Assembly (NCBI GenBank): GCA_031398365.1
Contig: JANNND010000416.1
Coordinates: forward strand, 1 to 5,828
Length of the DNA stretch: 5,828 bases
Origin: JAFDVL01 sp031398365
Lineage (GTDB): Bacteria; Acidobacteriota; Blastocatellia; RBC074
Direction: 5' to 3'
Below the pieces are notes generated by a model that ran no database searches, was not told the DNA's origin, and saw nothing but the letters and a program-made list of their open reading frames with translations. Positions 1 to 5,828 of this stretch are shown here, in pieces; positions within the stretch are counted from its first letter, which is position 1; each line of letters begins with the position of its first letter. A program made the translations under genes and the position numbers.

Positions 1-1195
1 GTTCCGGGTACATCTGCTCATAGCAAAGCATCGTTGCGACGCGGCGTGGGATGCCTTGTTGATCCTGAAACGTAAAGACAGTGGCTTGTGTCCCCGGCGT
101 ATATTCACCGCCCGTCCCAATCTGAAAGCGGAATCGCTTCAGCCATGCTAAACGTTCGACGTACGGCGCGCGCTCGACGAACGGATACAGGCGGCGTTTG
201 TAATAGCGTTGCTGAAACGCGTAATCGTCAGGCGACGTTGTGGTCGGCGTCAGCACCACTGCCGCGTTGTACAGTTGATGGTTCTGAATGTCGGTTGCCC
301 CGGTCAGCAACGGCGTGTGCCAATCATTGACGGCCTGTTGCAGCGCGGCTCTGTCTGCCTGCTGCGACCCCGTGAGCGCAGGCGCAGCGCCTTCGTGCCA
401 GATGACTAAATCAGGATGTTTGCGCGCAATCGCGGCGGCGGTATGTTCGATGGAGCGTTGCAACGCTTGCGGCGGTTCAGCTTCCCAGGGATTCCAGTTC
501 GGCTGCACTAACGCCACGGTGATCGTTGGCTTTGGCGTCGTAAACCGCCACGCAAATGCACCGTAACCCAGCGGTACGCCGAACATCACTGCCAAAACCA
601 TCGCCATCCGTGCGCGGAATTGTGGTTGCGTCAAGCGCGGTCGCGCGTCCCACGTCAACGCCAGCAGCACATTCAAAAGCGCGACCCAGCACGCGACGCC
701 ATTGACTCCCGTAACATCCACGTATTGCACCAGCCACCAGAATTCCACTTGCGAATGTCCCAATCGAATGGCAGCGAACGAAAACTCGGCCTGATTGTAC
801 AGCCACTCCCAAAACGTCCAAACAAACGGCAAGGTCAACGCCGCGCCGCGCCAACCCAGCACGCGCCGCAACAACGGCACCGACGCCAGCGGAACCCAAA
901 ACACCACGCTGCCGACAACGATGCCCGCCGCATACCCCCACGGCGAAGCCAGCAGCAGAAACGACGTGAAAAACATGGCCGTCACCGTACTCGTCATCGC
1001 CGCGCGCATAAGTTCAGATCGCAATGCGCGCTCTTGCCGGAGATCAAGCAGGAACGGCACGAGCGCGACCCAGGCCAGCCAGCCCGTCGGCACAGTAGGA
1101 TAGAACGGCACCGAAGGCCCCAACAGCAAGCCGCTCAGCAAGGCAGGCGCATACGCCGATAAAAATTCTGTGCGAGGAAAACGGAACTTCATCAT
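1..1195 (-). CDS. lnt: Apolipoprotein N-acyltransferase, partial (C-terminus beyond left edge)
   Basis: Lnt transfers a fatty acid from a phospholipid to the N-terminal cysteine of diacylglyceryl-lipoproteins, the last step of lipoprotein maturation at the inner membrane. I translated the minus strand by hand. Numbered from the second Met (1192-1190), the N-terminal ~215 residues hold hydrophobic segments at about 10-26, 37-52, 65-82, 84-108, 116-132, 160-180 and 196-214. A nitrilase-like domain then begins at VALVQPN. The catalytic triad is complete: E267 in VIWHEG, K332 in YYKRRLYPF, and C390 in LCYE (codon 23-25). These match E267/K335/C387 of E. coli Lnt (512 aa), and W236, E340, Y391 and E392 also sit where the E. 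coli essential residues do. About 398 residues are visible; the missing tail would hold the end of the nitrilase domain and the last membrane helix. Two adjacent ATGs (1195 and 1192) can start it. The ribosome site is weak (AGAAAG about 10 nt upstream), and an in-frame TAA lies just before that. Divergent from the carboxylase gene. Confidence 0.93.
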   Translation of the reverse strand, partial: MMKFRFPRTEFLSAYAPALLSGLLLGPSVPFYPTVPTGWLAWVALVPFLLDLRQERALRSELMRAAMTSTVTAMFFTSFLLLASPWGYAAGIVVGSVVFWVPLASVPLLRRVLGWRGAALTLPFVWTFWEWLYNQAEFSFAAIRLGHSQVEFWWLVQYVDVTGVNGVACWVALLNVLLALTWDARPRLTQPQFRARMAMVLAVMFGVPLGYGAFAWRFTTPKPTITVALVQPNWNPWEAEPPQALQRSIEHTAAAIARKHPDLVIWHEGAAPALTGSQQADRAALQQAVNDWHTPLLTGATDIQNHQLYNAAVVLTPTTTSPDDYAFQQRYYKRRLYPFVERAPYVERLAWLKRFRFQIGTGGEYTPGTQATVFTFQDQQGIPRRVATMLCYEQMYPE

Positions 1196-1403
1196 CGTCA
1201 AGAGGCTTTCTTAGAGCAACACGGACGGAATCGCAGACTTGATCTGGACTCAGGAAATCATCAACGGGGATCACCAAGTGGCTCATTGTTGGTTACGTGG
1301 AAGTGAGGTAACCTGTGCAGAGCGGGCCGCAGAATATGGAAGAAACGCCCGCCTTGTCAAATTATTTCTACCGCAGTAGCACACGAGTACAACCGAAGAA
1401 TCT
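1196..1403. promoter_or_regulatory. Divergent intergenic region between lnt and the carboxylase gene
   Basis: About 208 bp separate the two divergent starts, so promoters for both genes should lie here. I see no strong sigma-70-type promoter. The best plus-strand candidate is TTGTCA at 1354-1359, 17 bp before a poor TAGCAC at 1377-1382. A second is TTGTTG at 1286-1291, 17 bp before TAACCT at 1309-1314, which overlaps the dyad at 1291-1313. No tRNA, riboswitch or terminator pattern was recognised. Calling this a promoter region is inference from gene orientation. Confidence 0.5.
1291..1313. promoter_or_regulatory. Dyad GGTTAC-N11-GTAACC, possible operator
   Basis: A perfect 6+6 bp inverted repeat with an 11 bp spacer puts the half-site centres 17 bp apart, about 1.6 helical turns. 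It lies about 90 bp upstream of the carboxylase start and about 95 bp upstream of the lnt start, and overlaps a weak promoter candidate. Catabolic acyl-CoA carboxylase and dehydrogenase genes are often controlled by local TetR- or MerR-type repressors, but no regulator gene is in the window. A dyad this short can arise by chance, so the operator role is a guess. Confidence 0.3.
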
Positions 1404-3389
1404 ATGCCAACGATCTGTAAACTTCTGATCGCCAATCGCGGCGAAATTGCGCTCCGCGTAATGAAAACCTGTCGTCAATTGGGCATCGCCACCGTCGCCG
1501 TATATTCCGATGCCGACGCCAACGCGCCGCACACGCGCCTGGCCGATGAAGCCGTGTACATCGGTGCTGCCGCCGCCAAAGAATCGTATCTGAACAGCGC
1601 GCGCATCATTGCCGCAGCCGTAGCCACACAGGCCGACGCGATTCATCCCGGCTATGGTTTTTTGTCGGAGAATGCGGAGTTCGCCGAGACGTGTGCGAAT
1701 GCCGGCATCACGTTCATTGGGCCGTCTCCATTGGCGATGCGGCAGATGGGATTGAAGATTGCCGGACGCAAAATCGCAGCGGCAGCCGGTGTGCCAACGG
1801 TTCCCGGCTACCACGGCGAAGACCAGAGCAAGGCGGTATTGCGCGAGCAAATGTTACGCATTGGCTGGCCCGTTTTGATCAAAGCTTCGGCAGGCGGCGG
1901 CGGCAAAGGGATGCGCGTTGTTCGTGGCGAAAACGAAATAGATGAAGCGATTGACGGCGCACGAAGGGAAGCGGAGAAGTCATTTGGCGATGGTGCATTG
2001 CTGCTCGAAAAATACATTGAGCAGGCGCGGCACGTCGAAATTCAAATTCTCGGCGACACGCACGGCAACCTGGTGCATTTGTTCGAGCGTGATTGTTCGC
2101 TGCAACGGCGGCATCAAAAGATTATCGAAGAAAGCCCTTCGCTGGCGGTGGATGAAGCGTTGCGGCAGCAAATGGGCGAAGCGGCGGTCACGCTCGGCAA
2201 AGCGTTGCAGTACACAAACGCAGGCACGGTCGAATTCATCCTTGCGCCAAATGGCGAGTTTTATTTCATTGAAGTCAACACGCGCTTGCAGGTCGAGCAT
2301 CCGGTGACTGAGATGATTACGGGCCTGGATTTGGTCAAGCTGCAAATTGAAATCGCGGCAGGGAAGCCGTTGCCATTTACGCAAGCTGATCTGACAACTT
2401 CCGGCCACGCCATCGAAGCGCGGTTGTATGCGGAAGACCCGAACCATGACTTTTTGCCCGCGACCGGAACGATTCACGATTGGCATTTGCCCACTGGCAT
2501 TGACGGCTTGCGCATTGATGCAGGCATTACAGCAGGCAGCGAAATCGGCATCAACTACGATCCCATGTTGGCGAAGTTCATTGCGCACGGCGCGACCCGC
2601 GATGAAGCGATTCGCAAATTGCAGTACGCGCTCCGAAGCCTGTCAATACAGGGCGTAACAACGAATCAGGAATTTTTGCTGCGCTTATTGGGGCAAACTG
2701 AATTCAGCGATGGCAACGCACACACCGGCTTCATTGCAGAGCATCTGGCGGAACTGACGAATACTGAAGATGCTGAGTTGGATCGCGCTGCGGTCATTGC
2801 GGCGACCTTGTATTGGCAGCAGTCGTGGCAAACTTCCGACGCGTTGCTGGCAAATTTACCGCCGAGCTATCGCAACAATCCGTATCGTAATCCCGCGCTC
2901 AAACTGCAATTAGGGAAACAAGAATTGATCGTTTCACTGCGGCAGGTCGCAGTCCATCAATTTGAAGTGACCGCCCTCGACGCAACCACGCAAGCACAGG
3001 TTTTATCGTTCGACTCACGCCACCTTCGCCTCGTCCTTGATAGCGTGCAGCGCAGCTTTCGCCTGACCGAAGTTGGCGATCAGTTGTATGTTCACTCATC
3101 GCTCGGTTCGCGCACGATCACGCGTCTGCCACGCTACCCCGAGGTGCAAACAACAACGGAACAAGGTTCGATGACTTCGCCAATGCCGGGACTGGTGGCC
3201 AAAATCCTGGTCACAGTTGGGCAAAGCGTCAAAGCAGGCGACGCGCTATTAATTTTAGAAGCGATGAAGATGGAGCAGACGATGCGCGCGGCGGTAGACG
3301 GCACTGTCGAAACGATTCGCGTCAAAGAAGGCGAGGTCGTTGGGCCGGGCAAACTGCTTGTCACGCTGGCGGCAACGCAATCAATGTGA
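1404..3389 (+). CDS. Acyl-CoA carboxylase alpha subunit (biotin carboxylase + biotin carrier; 3-methylcrotonyl/propionyl/geranyl-CoA type)
   Basis: This cytosolic subunit carboxylates its own biotin with ATP and bicarbonate and passes the carboxyl group to an acyl-CoA bound by a separate beta subunit. At 661 aa it has the length of MccA/PccA-type alpha subunits, not of stand-alone AccC (about 450 aa). The biotin carboxylase N-domain (1-~115) opens with LLIANRGEIA. The ATP-grasp domain carries the Gly-rich loop ASAGGGGKGM (161-170) and the block RDCSLQRRHQKIIEE. Residues matching the E. coli AccC active site are present: K118, K160, E202, H210, C231, K239, E277, E290, N292, R294, E298 and R340. 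A variable linker follows (~465-585), equivalent to the BT region that contacts the beta subunit. A C-terminal carrier domain (~590-656) has EAMKME with biotinyl lysine K622. GAAGAA 3 bp before the ATG is a poor ribosome site, but the protein starts exactly as the family does. Substrate cannot be read from this subunit; 3-methylcrotonyl-CoA is the leading guess because of the neighbouring dehydrogenase. Confidence 0.95.
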   Translation: MPTICKLLIANRGEIALRVMKTCRQLGIATVAVYSDADANAPHTRLADEAVYIGAAAAKESYLNSARIIAAAVATQADAIHPGYGFLSENAEFAETCANAGITFIGPSPLAMRQMGLKIAGRKIAAAAGVPTVPGYHGEDQSKAVLREQMLRIGWPVLIKASAGGGGKGMRVVRGENEIDEAIDGARREAEKSFGDGALLLEKYIEQARHVEIQILGDTHGNLVHLFERDCSLQRRHQKIIEESPSLAVDEALRQQMGEAAVTLGKALQYTNAGTVEFILAPNGEFYFIEVNTRLQVEHPVTEMITGLDLVKLQIEIAAGKPLPFTQADLTTSGHAIEARLYAEDPNHDFLPATGTIHDWHLPTGIDGLRIDAGITAGSEIGINYDPMLAKFIAHGATRDEAIRKLQYALRSLSIQGVTTNQEFLLRLLGQTEFSDGNAHTGFIAEHLAELTNTEDAELDRAAVIAATLYWQQSWQTSDALLANLPPSYRNNPYRNPALKLQLGKQELIVSLRQVAVHQFEVTALDATTQAQVLSFDSRHLRLVLDSVQRSFRLTEVGDQLYVHSSLGSRTITRLPRYPEVQTTTEQGSMTSPMPGLVAKILVTVGQSVKAGDALLILEAMKMEQTMRAAVDGTVETIRVKEGEVVGPGKLLVTLAATQSM

Positions 3390-3390
3390 A

Positions 3391-3490
3391 ACCACGGAGC
3401 GCACGGAGGAAGTTAGACAGGATTGACAAGCTTTACAGGATGAATCCTATCTTGTTCATCTTGTCAATCCTGTCTGATTTCTCTCCGTGC
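3391..3490. repeat. Composite intergenic palindromic repeat forming a ~30 bp stem
   Basis: This fills most of the gap between the carboxylase and dehydrogenase genes. The inner arms are a perfect 16 bp inverted repeat (3415-3430 with 3460-3475; arm AGACAGGATTGACAAG). The outer arms GCACGGAG (3401-3408) and CTCCGTGC (3483-3490) are a perfect 8 bp pair. The 6-7 nt between them can also pair with two G-U pairs and one bulge, so the stem is nearly continuous over 30 bp. The 29 nt loop can form a small AGGA/TCCT hairpin. Short units recur: CACGGAG at 3393-3399 and 3402-3408 (9 bp period), and ACAGGAT at 3417-3423 and 3435-3441 (18 bp period). The pattern resembles dispersed extragenic palindromes found in many copies in some soil bacteria; that is inference, as only one copy is in view. 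In RNA it could pause transcription or protect the upstream mRNA end. It lacks the run of T that a classic terminator has. Confidence 0.8.
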
Positions 3491-3512
3491 TGAATTTTGA
3501 AAGGTAACGATT

Positions 3513-4673
3513 ATGGAAGACACGCAACTGCAATTCCCCTATTTCACCGAAGAGCATCGCATGCTCCGTGACACCGTCAAGCAATTCGCCGAGCGCGAAA
3601 TCGCACCCTATGCCGAAGAATGGGACGCCGAAGGGATTTTCCCACGTGAGGTTTACAAAAAGGCAGGCGACTTAGGGTTATTCGGCATTCGCCTTGATCC
3701 GAAATACGGCGGCAGCGGGTTGGATTGGTGGGCGACCGCAGCCTACATCGAAGGGCTTTCGTATACCACCAGCGGCGCGGTGAATATGGCGATTATGGTG
3801 CAATCGGATATGACGTTGCCGTTTATTGACGATGTCGGAACGCCGGAGCAAAAAGAGGAATTCCTGGCCCCCGCGATTGCGGGCGATAAAATGGCCGCGC
3901 TCGGCATCAGCGAACCGGGCGGCGGCTCTGATGTAGCGGCAATCAAGACGCAGGCGAAAGTGGATGGCGATGATCTGGTAATCTCCGGGCAAAAATTATG
4001 GATTACGAATGGCACGCGCGCGGACTTCATTTTGCTCGCCGTTCGTACCGCCGAAGACCGCTACAAAGGCATCACCTTTGTGTTGTTGCCGACCGACGTG
4101 AAAGGCTTCTCGGTCGGCAAGAAACTCAAGAAAGTCGGCAACCTTGCGTCAGACACGGCGGAGTTATTCTTCGACAATTGCCGCATCCCGAAACGATATG
4201 TGCTGGGCGAGATGAATCGTGGCTTTTACTACGTGATGGAAAACTTTCAAGGCGAGCGATTAGTCTCTGCGATTGGTGCCGTGTACGCGATGGAACGCGC
4301 GATTGAACTGGCCAAAGCGTATGGCAAAGAGCGCGAGGCGTTCGGGCAACCGCTCGGACAATTCCAAGTCTGGCGGCACAAATTCGCGGAGATGGACACG
4401 CAGGTCGAAGCCGCGAAATGGCTGACATTTCGCGCACTGGATTTATTCAATCGCAAGCTGAAAGCCATCCGCGAAATCACGATGTCCAAATTGCACACCA
4501 GCGATCTGTCACAGCGCGTGATGTACGATTGCATGCAAATTTTTGGCGGCTTCGGCTACACGACCGAATATCCGATTTCGCGCTTCTGGCGCGACGTGCG
4601 CTTGCACACAATTGGCGCAGGCGCGTCCGAAGTGATGAAAGAAATTTTGGCGAAATTGGAAGAGCGAGGATAA
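3513..4673 (+). CDS. Acyl-CoA dehydrogenase, isovaleryl/long-chain-type active site
   Basis: This FAD flavoenzyme makes the alpha-beta double bond in an acyl-CoA and passes electrons to electron-transfer flavoprotein in the cytosol. The 386 aa length is normal for the family. The alpha-helical N-domain spans ~1-125. Family signature 1 is GISEPGGGSDVAA (131-143); the flavin-contacting WITN is at 163-166; the conserved R-x-A-F-G is at 274-278; and signature 2 runs from Q342 to D361 and matches throughout. At the usual C-terminal catalytic Glu position (YEGT in medium/short-chain enzymes) this protein has A369 in IGAGASE, the pattern of isovaleryl-CoA dehydrogenase. E248 in GERL sits where isovaleryl and long-chain enzymes carry their base. 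The ribosome site GAAAGG (3499-3504) is 8 bp before the ATG and fixes the start. The adjacent carboxylase suggests a branched-chain substrate such as isovaleryl-CoA. A citronellyl-CoA (Atu-type) or long-chain substrate is also possible, because stretches such as GFYYVMENFQGERL look closer to those groups. Confidence 0.93.
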   Translation: MEDTQLQFPYFTEEHRMLRDTVKQFAEREIAPYAEEWDAEGIFPREVYKKAGDLGLFGIRLDPKYGGSGLDWWATAAYIEGLSYTTSGAVNMAIMVQSDMTLPFIDDVGTPEQKEEFLAPAIAGDKMAALGISEPGGGSDVAAIKTQAKVDGDDLVISGQKLWITNGTRADFILLAVRTAEDRYKGITFVLLPTDVKGFSVGKKLKKVGNLASDTAELFFDNCRIPKRYVLGEMNRGFYYVMENFQGERLVSAIGAVYAMERAIELAKAYGKEREAFGQPLGQFQVWRHKFAEMDTQVEAAKWLTFRALDLFNRKLKAIREITMSKLHTSDLSQRVMYDCMQIFGGFGYTTEYPISRFWRDVRLHTIGAGASEVMKEILAKLEERG

Positions 4674-4694
4674 GGTCAATCAAGGAACACACCG

Positions 4695-5636
4695 ATGTAT
4701 TCGTATAGGTACTCATTCATAGACAGGACGGGAAAGGTCGTCATAGATGTCAGCAAATATGAGGGTGTCTCTGGCTTCTCTGATGGTCTGGCGTCCTTCT
4801 ACTTAAAAGAGAAAAACATACTTCTAAGAGGTTTTATTGATAAATCGGGCAAAGAAGTTATTGCTCCTCAATTTTGTGACTTCAGAAATTTTTCTGAGGG
4901 GCTGGCGGCAGTTGAGGTCGAAGGTAAATGGGGCTTCATTGATAAGACCGGACACATTGTGATTGAGCCTGAGTATGATTCCGCTCAAAGTTTTTCTGGA
5001 GAGGTAGCAGTAGTTGTGAAAGGCGAAGAGGATTGGCTGATTGATAGAGATGGAAAGCGGCTTTTCTCTTGCAACAGGAGAGAGGTTGTCTTGAGTCTTC
5101 ATGAAGAAGGCAAGTTTTCTGAAGGATTGCTTACTGCCATTGATCTTGTAAAAGCCAGATATGGATTCGTAGACAAAACAGGCAAGTTTGTGATTGAGCC
5201 TAAATTTATTGTAGCAAGTTCGTTTTCTGAGGGACTGGCCAGAGTAGCGGTCATCGTGGATGAGGAAGAAATGTTAGGGTTTATTGATCGTCGTGGACAG
5301 TTTGTAATTCCACCTAAATTTAATACTGACGTTGATTTCCTCCGTGGCTCGACTAATTTTTCTGAAGGTTTAGCCAGTTTGACAGAAAACCTTCGCCCAA
5401 CAATCACAGAGGAAGAAAAATTTGTTTACATTGATAAAACTGGGGAGATCGTGCTTTTTACAGACTTCTTTTACGCTGGGCCTTTTCGAGATGGACTCGC
5501 TGTTGTTTATACCGATGATGAAAGAGATGGCTGGGGCTTTATTGATAAATCAGGAAACGTCGCCATTCCAATTCAATATAACCGCGCAACGGATTTCTCC
5601 GAGGGCTTGGCCTGTGTTGTGACCGAGATAGCCTGA
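4695..5636 (+). CDS. WG-repeat (KWG) protein, eight repeats, likely 3'-disrupted
   Basis: The function is unknown; WG-repeat proteins are widespread, and no enzymatic role can be read here. The 313 aa consist almost wholly of repeats with a G-F-I-D-K-x-G-x-x-V-I core followed by F-S-E-G-L-A. Cores are at residues 7-17, 46-56, 80-90, 114-124, 157-167, 195-205, 244-254 and 281-291. The matching FSEGLA-like strands start at about 28, 66, 100, 141, 177, 222, 264 and 301. The fourth repeat is the most degenerate. There is no signal peptide or membrane segment, so it is probably cytosolic as written. AAGGA at 4682-4686, 8 bp before the ATG, supports the start, and the gap to the dehydrogenase stop is only 21 bp, so the two are probably co-transcribed. 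Base composition differs sharply from its neighbours (21/60 and 20/60 GC in samples 5161-5220 and 5401-5460), which suggests later acquisition. The stop follows the last FSEGLA strand at once, and protein-like sequence continues in another frame. Confidence 0.88.
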   Translation: MYSYRYSFIDRTGKVVIDVSKYEGVSGFSDGLASFYLKEKNILLRGFIDKSGKEVIAPQFCDFRNFSEGLAAVEVEGKWGFIDKTGHIVIEPEYDSAQSFSGEVAVVVKGEEDWLIDRDGKRLFSCNRREVVLSLHEEGKFSEGLLTAIDLVKARYGFVDKTGKFVIEPKFIVASSFSEGLARVAVIVDEEEMLGFIDRRGQFVIPPKFNTDVDFLRGSTNFSEGLASLTENLRPTITEEEKFVYIDKTGEIVLFTDFFYAGPFRDGLAVVYTDDERDGWGFIDKSGNVAIPIQYNRATDFSEGLACVVTEIA

Positions 5637-5692
5637 TAGGAAATAAAATTGGGTTTGATTACGTCGAGGATGGAGGAGTGAATATAAAGCTA
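5618..5692 (+). pseudogene. Possible frameshifted 3' remnant of the WG-repeat gene
   Basis: Just past the WG-repeat stop (TGA 5634-5636), another plus-strand frame reads CDRDSLIGNKIGFDY and then VEDGGVNIKL. The NKIGF piece falls where the K-W-G-F-I-D core of a ninth repeat would be expected after FSEGLACV. The stretch 5641-5690 keeps the low GC of the WG gene (18 of 50) before composition jumps. I infer that a single-base indel near 5615-5635 cut the original protein short and that its end was then lost at about 5690. The reading could also be chance, as it is short and lacks a complete repeat core. Confidence 0.4.
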
Positions 5693-5828
5693 CGGGGCAA
5701 CCGCCCTCGCCGTTTCTGCGACTTCATTTGAACCTGTCGTAACAGGTGGGCGACCTTGCTCCGTGGCGTTAAAGTCTCGTACTATGACGAGCAGGTTTGC
5801 CAGCAGATGTATGCGAAGGTCTCCCGAC
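5690..5828 (+). ncRNA. Possible 5' part of a structured RNA (group II intron-like), cut by right edge
   Basis: Composition switches from AT-rich to GC-rich at about 5690 (35 of 60 GC in 5701-5760). Nested pairings are visible. ACCTGT/ACAGGT (5732-5737 with 5742-5747) forms a perfect 6 bp hairpin with a CGTA loop. GACCTT at 5752-5757 pairs with AAGGTC at 5816-5821. Inside that, GGC 5765-5767 pairs with GCC 5799-5801, and CTCGT 5776-5780 pairs with ACGAG 5787-5791. The text from TGCGACTT onward resembles the opening domain of bacterial group II introns as I remember it, but the expected GUGYG start is not matched (CTGCG here). The rest of the ribozyme and its reverse transcriptase would lie outside the window. 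An alternative is the last ~45 codons of a minus-strand gene ending at a TAG (5692-5690), which also coincides with the composition boundary. The identity is tentative. Confidence 0.35.

Noticed and set aside
620..1162. 180-codon plus-strand open frame antisense to lnt
   Set aside because: Its Arg/Gln/His/Pro-rich, low-complexity composition is typical of the antisense of a GC-rich gene. The opposite strand encodes Lnt with a full catalytic triad.
1044..1286. 80-codon minus-strand open frame starting MSHLVIPVDDFL upstream of lnt
   Set aside because: The first ~30 residues look fairly protein-like, but there is no ribosome site and the frame runs into lnt in a different register. At most it could be a decayed remnant.
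1354..1382. Sigma-70 promoter TTGTCA-N17-TAGCAC for the carboxylase gene
   Set aside because: The -35 box is reasonable but the -10 box matches poorly; too weak to list as a separate feature.
3415..3480. Rho-independent terminator for the carboxylase gene
   Set aside because: The stem is strong, but the 16 bp inner stem is followed only by TGATTTCTC, not a T-run, and the stem extends further outward, so a classic terminator is not supported.
3391..3490. CRISPR array
   Set aside because: The repeat units are only 7 bp, with 9 and 18 bp periods and palindromic order. There are no constant-length repeats with unique spacers and no cas genes.
5690..5828. Minus-strand open frame of ~45 codons ending TAG at 5692-5690 (…ETARAVAP)
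   Set aside because: It is open across the window edge and could be the end of a convergent gene. I recognise no family in it, and nested stems in the same stretch favour an RNA. Kept only as the alternative for that feature.

Overview
The window looks like chromosomal DNA of a diderm (Gram-negative-type) bacterium. It carries an apolipoprotein N-acyltransferase gene, and that enzyme acts on lipoproteins at the inner membrane of diderms. The genes at 1-4673 are moderately GC-rich (35 of 60 bases in the sample 4381-4440). A guess at an Acidobacteriota-like soil lineage rests only on the style of the intergenic palindrome (CACGGAG and ACAGGAT units) and the WG-repeat gene, and is low confidence.

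Layout: (1) 1-1195, minus strand: lnt, cut by the left edge just after its catalytic cysteine. (2) 1196-1403: divergent intergenic region with a 6+6 bp dyad that could be an operator. (3) 1404-3389, plus strand: a complete 661-residue alpha subunit of a biotin-dependent acyl-CoA carboxylase, with biotin carboxylase and biotin carrier domains on one chain. (4) 3391-3490: a composite repeat that folds into a stem of about 30 bp, lying between two otherwise co-directional genes. (5) 3513-4673, plus strand: an acyl-CoA dehydrogenase with the catalytic-base arrangement of the isovaleryl/long-chain type. (6) 4695-5636, plus strand: a much more AT-rich WG-repeat protein that appears to be frameshifted or truncated at its 3' end. 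(7) About 5690-5828: an abrupt return to GC-rich sequence with nested inverted repeats, possibly the 5' part of a structured RNA such as a group II intron, cut by the right edge.

How the genes fit together: an acyl-CoA dehydrogenase beside a 3-methylcrotonyl/propionyl/geranyl-CoA-type carboxylase alpha subunit is the usual pairing in leucine/isovalerate breakdown (isovaleryl-CoA to 3-methylcrotonyl-CoA to 3-methylglutaconyl-CoA) or in the parallel acyclic-terpene route. The carboxyltransferase beta subunit, enoyl-CoA hydratase and lyase are not in the window, so the substrate is unproven. Lnt is unrelated to this pathway. The WG-repeat gene, 21 bp after the dehydrogenase stop, is probably co-transcribed but compositionally foreign. 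No undescribed system is demonstrable here. The most unusual parts are the long intergenic palindrome and the disrupted 3' end of the WG-repeat gene next to the putative structured RNA.
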